From: Desulfosporosinus nitroreducens
Lineage (GTDB): Bacteria > Bacillota > Desulfitobacteriia > Desulfitobacteriales > Desulfitobacteriaceae
Direction: 5' to 3'
NCBI RefSeq assembly: GCF_023897015.1
Contig: NZ_JAMHFY010000019.1
Location: 35,090 to 99,089 of the forward strand
Length of the DNA stretch: 64,000 nucleotides
The translations under genes were made by a program, and so were the position numbers. Below are positions 58,090-64,000 of the stretch, piece by piece (position 1 is the first letter of the stretch; every line of letters starts with the position of its first letter). A model generated the notes under the pieces. That model did not search any database and was not told the DNA's origin. It saw only the letters and a list, made by a program, of their open reading frames with translations.

Positions 58090-58467
58090 GATTAACTCCT
58101 TATATAAATTTAGTCGTTATACTCTATATACTCTACGGTCAAATATTATTTTATTCTCTAAATTAGATTTAACATTTTATACAGGAACTTTTGATTGTTC
58201 ATTAGTTACAAATCTTTAACAGGGTACTTGTAATCTATCACGACATACATAAAAATTTATTAAAATTTTCAGCAATTGAAGGTATATCCATTGACAAACA
58301 CGAAGTTTAAATTTAGCAAAATAATCTTCCTCGGATTATTTCTTATTAAGATGTATGATAATAAGATTAAGAGAAGCTTTGTTAAGTTCGCTAGATGACT
58401 ACTGACACAATATATTATTTCGAGTTATTTGATTCAAACAATAATGAACTTTAAAGGGGCGCTATTC
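58090..58467. other. AT-rich divergent gap between the DUF3793 and ABC exporter genes
   Basis: The 378 bases are unusually AT-rich and contain several TATA-like stretches but no clear paired -35/-10. No gene, riboswitch or long palindrome was recognised. Divergent promoters must be here. Confidence 0.45.
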
Positions 58468-59241
58468 ATGGAACGTATCTTAATCAAGACCCATCAATTG
58501 ACTAAACGGTATGGTCCCGTTTCGGTGGTCAAAGGTCTTAACCTAGAGGTTAAGGGCGGAGAAATATTCGGATTTCTGGGACCGAACGGTGCGGGTAAAA
58601 CTACCACTATTAAAATGTTAACCGGCCTGCTCGATCCCAGTGAAGGAGAGGCTTTTATTTGCGACTATGATATTAGCAAACAGCCTACTAAAGCCAAGGC
58701 GCTGATGGCCTATGTGCCTGATCAGCCTAAATTATACGGTAAGCTGTCAGCACGGGAATTTTTATATCTTATTTCTGCTCTTTATCGGGTTCCTAAAGAT
58801 GTCATGAAGGAAAGGGCGGAACAACTTCTGGGCATGTTTGGACTTAGAGACCGAGCTGATGAATTATTAGAAGGATATTCTCACGGTATGCGTCAAAAGG
58901 TAGTGTTAGCATCAGCACTCATCCATCAGCCGAAAGTAATCCTTCTCGATGAGCCTACTGTCGGCCTAGACCCCGCAAGTGCCCGCTTGTTAAAGGATGT
59001 CTTACAGGAGTTGGCGCGGCAGGGGGCAGCAGTTTTTGTTTCTACGCATATTCTTGAAATTGCTGAAAGAATGTGTCATCGTGTGGCAATTCTTAAGGAT
59101 GGTCAGCTGATTGCTCAGGGGAGTCCCGAAGAACTTCGCCAAAAGGTTGGACATGGCGGGGAAAGCTTGGAAGATATCTTCTTGGAGTTAACTGGAGGTA
59201 ATGAAAATGCTGATCTAATTAAAAGTCTGGAGGAGGGATAA
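58468..59241 (+). CDS. ABC transporter ATP-binding protein
   Basis: The 257-residue ATPase has Walker A GPNGAGKTTTIKML, signature GYSHGMRQKVVLAS (LSGGQ variant), Walker B VILLDEPTVGLDPAS and switch His in VSTHILEIAERM. The ATG has AAAGGGG before it; a 13-codon upstream extension is rejected. It is followed three bases later by a large permease, forming a two-gene exporter of the EcsA-like class. Confidence 0.94.
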   Translation: MERILIKTHQLTKRYGPVSVVKGLNLEVKGGEIFGFLGPNGAGKTTTIKMLTGLLDPSEGEAFICDYDISKQPTKAKALMAYVPDQPKLYGKLSAREFLYLISALYRVPKDVMKERAEQLLGMFGLRDRADELLEGYSHGMRQKVVLASALIHQPKVILLDEPTVGLDPASARLLKDVLQELARQGAAVFVSTHILEIAERMCHRVAILKDGQLIAQGSPEELRQKVGHGGESLEDIFLELTGGNENADLIKSLEEG

Positions 59242-59244
59242 ATC

Positions 59245-61128
59245 ATGAAAATAATATTACCTCCTCCTTTAAGCGATCCGCCACAAAGTCATTCTTTTGT
59301 ACAAGACTTTATGCTGCTGCTTAAAAACCAAATGCGCGTGAGCTGGAATAAGATGCGTCATAGGCCAGTGGGCACACTGATTGGGATGGTTGTCCTTTTG
59401 CTTGGATTGCTCGCCATCCTAGGTTCTTTGGGTTATTTTGCTTATGGAGCCTTAAAGACAATGCCCCCTCAAACTGCCAAAGGGTTTCTATCATTGTTAT
59501 TTATGGTTGGATTAGTCAGCCAAATTTTCTTTGGAATTACTGCCGCATTTGCTGCTCTTTATATGTCCGATGATTTAGAACTTCTATTCATGGCACCAGT
59601 CCCCATCAAGGTCGTTTTCGCAGTAAAGTCCCTGGCAGTTATCGGAAGTAACTTATTAACAGCAATATTGTTTGCTTTCTTACCGGGAGTCTTTTATGGC
59701 TTACTCTTTCAAGCGGGGGCCTCATTTTACATCCTGGTTTTCTTGGTAGGTATTGGGTTGTGGGCAATGGGTACAGCAATAGCTGAACTAATTAATCTAA
59801 TAATCATGCGCATTGTACCCCCGCATCGAAGTAAAGAGGCCGTAGGCTTTATTGGAGCTTTGGCAGGGATTTTAATTGCGCTTGTATTTCAAATTCCTAA
59901 TCTGTTGTTCAACAACCAGAGTGAGATCAACATAGGTGCTTGGATAGCCGGGCAGGAGCAAATGCTTGGCGCAATGGACTTTTTCCCTTGGGGCTGGGGT
60001 TCGCTTGCTTTAGTTGCAGGGATTTCGGGAAACTTCCTTGTCGGACTGGGATGGAGCTTGTTGATACTCTTAGCGGGTGCATTTCTTTTTATGATGGCAT
60101 TTAATCTTGTCGAGCGGGGATTTCGCCGAGGATTCATTTCGCTTAGCCAAGGAGAAGGCGGCAGGCGTCGTAAAAAACGAATTGTCCCAGCGAGTGGGGA
60201 AGAGCATCACCAGCAGGAGTTGACTTCCTATTTAGTGTTAAAAGAAGAAGTTAGCGGTACTGCCTCTCCCTGGTTGGGAATGTGGGCGGTAGCCAAGAAA
60301 GATTTGCTTTCCATGAAACGTGACACTCGGGAATGGTTCGGTTATTTGGTTCCCTTAATCATCATGCTTTTCTTTGTCGCCCAATTTCTATTTTCCAAAG
60401 CAGAATCCAGCAGAGCTTCCTTAATAACGGTTTTGATTATGTACACTATTATGTTCAGCGGTAATTTGGCTTTACAATCTTTTGGCAGGGAGGGTGAATC
60501 CGACTGGCTTCTAAATAGTGTTCCACTTGCCGGATGGCCGGTGGTATGGGGGAAATTAGTGGCTGCTATTCTACCAACGTTGTTGTTAATGGAAGCCTTG
60601 TTAGTCGGCACTGCTTTAGCAATAGGTGTCTCCACAACACTAACTTTGGCACTGGCATTTGGAGCTGTGTTCCTTTCCCTGGGGTCAAGCGCCATCGGGC
60701 TCTTTTATTCCATTAATAACTGCCGCTATAATCCAGACTCTCCACAACAGCGTATTTCCCCTGGGGCGACCTTGTTTATGTATCTGATTAACTTATTCTT
60801 TACACTCTTATTGGCATTAGGTTTAACGTATATTTTTCTGCCTGATGAGCTAGTCGCGATTCTTCGGGATCTGCCGCCCGTAACCTTTGAAGGCGGTTTT
60901 TTGTCAGGCATAATTTATGCGTTATATCTCTTGAGCAGGCCGTTACTTTGGTCGACAACTTTGCGAATTTTACTGGGAATAGTCGTAACTGGTGGAGTAT
61001 GGGCGTTGATGTTTTTTGGATTCATGGCTGCTACAGTTCGCCAGAGCAGGAAAGGCTTTCGGGTTGAACTCGTCACAGGCGGAAAGAAAAAGCGAAGTAA
61101 AAAACGTTTGTCTCAAGAAAAGCCTTGA
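59245..61128 (+). CDS. Large ABC exporter permease (ABC-2 / putative ABC exporter type)
   Basis: The 627-residue membrane protein has roughly 12-14 spans in two halves, separated by a charged loop at about 295-360 containing GRRRKKRIVPASGEEHHQQE. The C-terminus is strongly basic (KKKRSKKRL). It belongs with the large putative-ABC-exporter permeases found next to EcsA-type ATPases. GGAGGAGGG overlaps the end of the ATPase gene. The cargo is unknown. Confidence 0.9.
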   Translation: MKIILPPPLSDPPQSHSFVQDFMLLLKNQMRVSWNKMRHRPVGTLIGMVVLLLGLLAILGSLGYFAYGALKTMPPQTAKGFLSLLFMVGLVSQIFFGITAAFAALYMSDDLELLFMAPVPIKVVFAVKSLAVIGSNLLTAILFAFLPGVFYGLLFQAGASFYILVFLVGIGLWAMGTAIAELINLIIMRIVPPHRSKEAVGFIGALAGILIALVFQIPNLLFNNQSEINIGAWIAGQEQMLGAMDFFPWGWGSLALVAGISGNFLVGLGWSLLILLAGAFLFMMAFNLVERGFRRGFISLSQGEGGRRRKKRIVPASGEEHHQQELTSYLVLKEEVSGTASPWLGMWAVAKKDLLSMKRDTREWFGYLVPLIIMLFFVAQFLFSKAESSRASLITVLIMYTIMFSGNLALQSFGREGESDWLLNSVPLAGWPVVWGKLVAAILPTLLLMEALLVGTALAIGVSTTLTLALAFGAVFLSLGSSAIGLFYSINNCRYNPDSPQQRISPGATLFMYLINLFFTLLLALGLTYIFLPDELVAILRDLPPVTFEGGFLSGIIYALYLLSRPLLWSTTLRILLGIVVTGGVWALMFFGFMAATVRQSRKGFRVELVTGGKKKRSKKRLSQEKP

Positions 61129-61146
61129 TAATTTAAGGAGGGGTCA

Positions 61147-61347
61147 ATGTTGGACATAGCAGCCATGTCAATAGTGCTTAGTCATAACAAGGTTCAGGAA
61201 CAGGCGGGTCTGGCCGTCATGAAAATGGCAATGGATGTTGCTGCGAATCAAAGTGAATCAATAATGGCTCTGGAAGGTATGAATGCTAGGGCCATGGAGA
61301 CGTCTGTTCAGCCTTTCTTAGGAGCTATTCTAGATATTCAAGCCTAA
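61147..61347 (+). CDS. YjfB-like small protein
   Basis: The 66-residue protein (MLDIAAMSIVLSHNKVQEQA, then AVMKMAMDVAANQSE) fits the YjfB family, short helical proteins named as putative motility proteins. AAGGAGGGG precedes the ATG. It is 18 bases downstream of the exporter permease and may share its transcript. Confidence 0.85.
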   Translation: MLDIAAMSIVLSHNKVQEQAGLAVMKMAMDVAANQSESIMALEGMNARAMETSVQPFLGAILDIQA

Positions 61348-61363
61348 AAGGACAAGAGAAGGG

Positions 61364-61414
61364 AACAAAGAGACAGGTGCCTGTTTTCAGATTGAAACAG
61401 CCTGTCTCTTTGTT
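61364..61414. repeat. Palindrome of the GACAGGT family
   Basis: AACAAAGAGACAGG (61364-61377) pairs perfectly with CCTGTCTCTTTGTT (61401-61414), and an inner CTGTTT/AAACAG stem extends it across a three-base bulge. The core GACAGGT.C..TGTTT also occurs in the palindrome at 18266-18314. Confidence 0.78.
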
Positions 61415-61489
61415 AATTCCAAATTAAGAACATAAAAAAAACAAATTTGATAATACTAAACTTTGGGAATAAATTTGAGGGGGTTAATG

Positions 61490-61780
61490 ATGAATAACAA
61501 CACTGAAGGACAACAAGCTCAGCAAAGTGCACAACAGTTCGAACAACAAGCTCAACAGGCTCAACAGGGTGAACAAAAAGCCGAAAACTTCAATTCCCAA
61601 AATTCCGATCAAAGTACACAGCAAGGCCAATCCCAACAATTTCAAAATATGCAGCAAGGTCAAGCTCAACAGTTGCAGTCTGCACAACAGCAAAATCAAA
61701 ATATGACGCAAGAAGAGATGAATCAGAGACAACAAGCTTTTCAGCAAAGTCAAAATCAACAAGGTCAGAGTTTTAAATGA
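61490..61780 (+). CDS. Glutamine-rich low-complexity protein
   Basis: About 96 residues, of which more than 40 per cent are Gln, with Asn and Ser, arranged in irregular QQxQQ repeats. There is no signal peptide or membrane span. GAGGGGG followed by ATG-ATG gives a real ribosome site, and a strong terminator follows, so it is expressed as a single gene. Such composition is prion-like or coat-like; spore-coat or exosporium proteins can look like this. No family can be named. Confidence 0.7.
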   Translation: MNNNTEGQQAQQSAQQFEQQAQQAQQGEQKAENFNSQNSDQSTQQGQSQQFQNMQQGQAQQLQSAQQQNQNMTQEEMNQRQQAFQQSQNQQGQSFK

Positions 61781-61791
61781 TTTTTAGTGTT

Positions 61792-61819
61792 AAAAGTCCG
61801 CCTAGTGCGGACTTTTTTA
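61792..61819 (+). terminator. Terminator of the Gln-rich gene
   Basis: AAAAGTCCGC-CTAGT-GCGGACTTTT with further T: a 10-bp stem and U-tract. Confidence 0.95.
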
Positions 61820-62022
61820 TTAGTCGAACTCCCATGTCGCTGGTGGGGGACCACTGATGAATGGCTGATGAATGGAACCATTAAGTCCATCTATTTTACC
61901 CCTTGATATTCTGATTACAATGTAATACAATACCAAGAATGTCTTTACGAATTAATACTAAAAGAAGCAACTTGTGTTATCTTATAATTAAGATAGAAAA
62001 CTGATTGATGGGGTAGAAGAGT

Positions 62023-62967
62023 TTGAAATCAATTATGCTTGGAATATTAGCATCGTTCTTTTTTGCAGTGACATTTGTCTTAAACCGTTCTATGGATTTG
62101 TCCGGCGGAAGTTGGATCTGGAGTGCAGTTCTAAGATATGCCTTTATGCTACCGCCCCTGCTTGTCCTTGTTTTGGCAAGGAGAAATCTAAAACCTCTCT
62201 TAATAGATATGCGCCAAAGACCTTTGATTTGGCTTGTATGGAGTACGATTGGCTTCGGGATTTTTTATGCACCTCTTTGCTTGGCGGCTGATTATGGACC
62301 GGCCTGGTTAGTGGCAAGCATGTGGCAGATTACGATCGTAGCTGGTTCTTTACTTGTTCCATTTTTTTATACTGCAATTCAAACAGAAACGGGGTTAAAG
62401 AAAGTCCGCTCATCTATACCTGTGAAAGGCCTTGCCATTTCATTGATCATTCTATTGGGTATTGGTCTGATGCAACTGCAACAGGCTCAGGTTCTTACGG
62501 CTAAAGAGATAATATTTGGAATTTTGCCCGTTTTAGTTGCGGCATTTGCTTATCCCTTAGGTAATCGTAAGATGATGGACGAGTGTGCAGGACGATTCGA
62601 CACCTATCAAAGAGTCCTTGGAATGACGCTTGCGAGTCTGCCTTTTTGGCTCGTATTATCGGTAATAGGGGTAGTGAAAGTCGGACTTCCGAGCGGTAAT
62701 CAGACGGTGCAATCGGTTATTGTCGCACTTTCGTCTGGTGTCATCGCAACGATTCTTTTCTTTTCGGCAACTGATATGACCAAGGGAAATGTCCACAAGC
62801 TTGCTGCAGTGGAAGCAACACAGTCAGGGGAAGTAATCTTTGCCCTTTTAGGTGAATTACTAATTCTTCATGGACCGTTTCCGACAATGTGGTCGATCGC
62901 AGGAATGCTTCTTATCGTTCTGGGCATGATCTTACATAGTTTCCTCGGTCAAGGGGAGAAAAGCTGA
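62023..62967 (+). CDS. EmrE-type multidrug resistance efflux transporter family protein
   Basis: The 314-residue protein has ten membrane spans in two repeats of the drug/metabolite transporter fold and the pattern FFAVTFVLNRSMDLSGGSWI and AAVEATQSGEVIFALLGELL seen in the multidrug-resistance-efflux (PF13536-like) group. The start is a TTG (LKSIMLG...) with only a moderate ribosome site (GGGG...AAGAG). Substrate unknown. It stands alone on the plus strand. Confidence 0.87.
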   Translation: MKSIMLGILASFFFAVTFVLNRSMDLSGGSWIWSAVLRYAFMLPPLLVLVLARRNLKPLLIDMRQRPLIWLVWSTIGFGIFYAPLCLAADYGPAWLVASMWQITIVAGSLLVPFFYTAIQTETGLKKVRSSIPVKGLAISLIILLGIGLMQLQQAQVLTAKEIIFGILPVLVAAFAYPLGNRKMMDECAGRFDTYQRVLGMTLASLPFWLVLSVIGVVKVGLPSGNQTVQSVIVALSSGVIATILFFSATDMTKGNVHKLAAVEATQSGEVIFALLGELLILHGPFPTMWSIAGMLLIVLGMILHSFLGQGEKS

Positions 62968-63082
62968 TTGCCCTTTACGAAAGTTTACAGCAGTGGAGAA
63001 AAGGACTCATCGAAGCTACTAATAAATACTTTAAGGGGAGCGTATTACAATGCCTGAGAGGCGCGATATTCCTTTGAATGTA

Positions 63083-63517
63083 TTAGCTTGTCAACGTCAT
63101 ATTTCTATTACGATAATATGCAAGTACAAGTCCGAAGGAAGAAGCAGAGATAAAATGAGATATGCCAGCAAATAAAGCACGGTTTTCTAAATGGGGTAAC
63201 TTAAATCCAATCGCTGCTCCATATAAGAAAAACCATATAAATATGCTGAAAATCCACCCTTTAAATATGAGGTGATTATTGTCTCGTATTAGAATATAAA
63301 AGAGAATGCCAATAAATCCGGAAAAGAAGATTTGCGCTGATTGAGCAAAAATCCCTTCGCCAGTCCCTGACGCTAATTTACCAAGTAAAATAATAGAAGC
63401 CCAATCAAATAATCTTTCGTTATGGAAGCCACTATAATATATAAGCCAATCAATAATATTCATCACAATTGCACCAAATACTCCTCCGATAAAACCTTGT
63501 ACAACTCTATCTCTCAA
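63083..63517 (-). CDS. Four-span membrane protein of unknown function
   Basis: The 144-residue protein is mostly hydrophobic with four predicted spans and conserved-looking Gly/Asn residues (GFIGGVFGAIVMNIIDWLIY). It begins with TTG, ten bases after a perfect AAGGAGG; the ATG in between would stop after three codons. It resembles small YqhR/DUF1440-type membrane proteins only in general plan. No neighbour suggests a role. Confidence 0.7.
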   Translation of the reverse strand: MRDRVVQGFIGGVFGAIVMNIIDWLIYYSGFHNERLFDWASIILLGKLASGTGEGIFAQSAQIFFSGFIGILFYILIRDNNHLIFKGWIFSIFIWFFLYGAAIGFKLPHLENRALFAGISHFISASSFGLVLAYYRNRNMTLTS

Positions 63518-63823
63518 AATGGCATACCTCCTTAACGTGAGATATTATAGCCTGTATTAGAATTAATATTCAATGGAAAGTAAATTGTTAAATAACGGCT
63601 ATACTCAGCACTCGGTTGAGGGGTTAATTCCTACTCTTTGCTAAATAAGAGCCCATAATAAAGGAATAAGGGAATAATCCGTTAATCTTCGGTAAAAGTA
63701 AAGGTAACTGAAGTTAATTATAATTATCTTATTTGCTTCATCAAGGATATTGGCCCTCGAAACTACTCTCAATATTAAGTTATTTATATTTTTAGTATAA
63801 ACTATAGAATGGGGAGCGATTTC

Positions 63824-63928
63824 ATGTCACTAGGTAACGCTAAAAGAACTGCTAATAAAGAAAAACGAAGAGAACTAAGGGAACAATTATCCCCAGAGAA
63901 AGAGGTTTCTAAAGACCGAAAACTATAA
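63824..63928 (+). CDS. Possible 34-residue basic protein
   Basis: ATG preceded by GGGGAG at eight bases starts MSLGNAKRTANKEKRRELRE and ends SPEKEVSKDRKL. It is highly charged and probably helical or disordered. The ribosome site is good and codon use is ordinary; conservation is untested. The remaining 70 bases to the end of the window show a TATAAT near 63980 but no gene. Confidence 0.45.
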   Translation: MSLGNAKRTANKEKRRELREQLSPEKEVSKDRKL

Positions 63929-64000
63929 TGGTCTAGGAAAACTCGACAAGATTTCTTGAAAAGATAATGAACCTGATATAATAAAACCACTAAAGAAAGC

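Noticed and set aside
61484..61762. Leu-rich minus-strand frame opposite the Gln-rich gene
   Set aside because: It is the reverse reading of CAA/CAG repeats; the plus strand has the ribosome site and terminator.
1..64000. CRISPR array, tRNA, rRNA, intact transposase or prophage module
   Set aside because: No regularly spaced repeats, cloverleaf-type genes, ribosomal RNA or transposase/integrase motifs were recognised by eye; only isolated relics of mobile genes are present. A tRNA or covariance-model scan was not possible here.

Overview
The window reads as chromosome of an anaerobic, endospore-forming, low-to-medium GC Firmicute, most likely a Desulfosporosinus/Desulfitobacterium-type member of the Peptococcaceae (inference from gene content, not a database match). 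Pointers are a gerK-type germinant receptor operon, butyrate kinase plus phosphotransbutyrylase, lower-ligand cobalamin genes behind a B12 riboswitch, a reverse rubrerythrin, a DUF3793 protein, T-box control of aromatic amino acid genes, and strong Shine-Dalgarno sequences throughout.

Layout. 0.2-4.3 kb (minus): gerKA-gerKC-gerKB plus a small membrane gene. 5-7 kb: buk-ptb. 7.3-10.1 kb (minus): cobT-cobU-cobS under a cobalamin riboswitch. 10.2-10.9 kb: a decayed plasmid-type parMR partition locus. 11-13.9 kb: tandem CorC/HlyC-type paralogues that seem to lack a normal start codon. 13.9-15.8 kb (minus): asparagine synthetase with a Fur-like box before its start. 16-22 kb: DUF3006, secreted metallo-beta-lactamase-fold lipoprotein, CBS protein, AbrB-type regulator, UbiB-like kinase and a His-rich protein. 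22.5-28.5 kb: a damaged DUF421 gene, a three-gene ABC-2 exporter operon, pentapeptide-repeat, TSCPD and lysozyme-like proteins.

28.6-36 kb is a metal (probably iron) homeostasis island: a DtxR-family regulator, a His-tailed EamA transporter, an unknown Cys/His-rich protein, feoA, feoB, a FeoB-associated Cys-rich peptide and small unknown genes. Five copies of one inverted repeat, AGTTAG-N6-CTAACT, lie in this island, including one before the regulator gene itself, and three Fur-like boxes are interleaved with them. This is the most interesting part of the window: an apparent local DtxR-type regulon layered on Fur control, with an unknown protein behind its longest operator and a possible Fur-controlled small RNA.

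36-43 kb: two TetR-controlled units, a PEP-synthase/rifampicin-phosphotransferase-like enzyme and a MacB/FtsX-type ABC transporter whose promoter is flanked by two clear operators. 43-47.5 kb: an HTH-Uma2 fusion, VanZ-like protein and a large secreted phosphodiester glycosidase-family protein. 48-55.7 kb: ilvE (minus) diverging from a T-box-aroF-T-box-trpEGDCF cluster in which trpB and trpA are not present. 55.7-64 kb: reverse rubrerythrin, a truncated radical-SAM gene, zinc-ribbon and DUF3793 proteins, a second ABC exporter pair, a YjfB-like protein, a Gln-rich protein, an EmrE-type transporter and a membrane protein.

No rRNA, tRNA, CRISPR array or intact transposase was recognised. Gene debris (parMR, DUF3102, methyltransferase, radical SAM) is scattered through the accessory parts.
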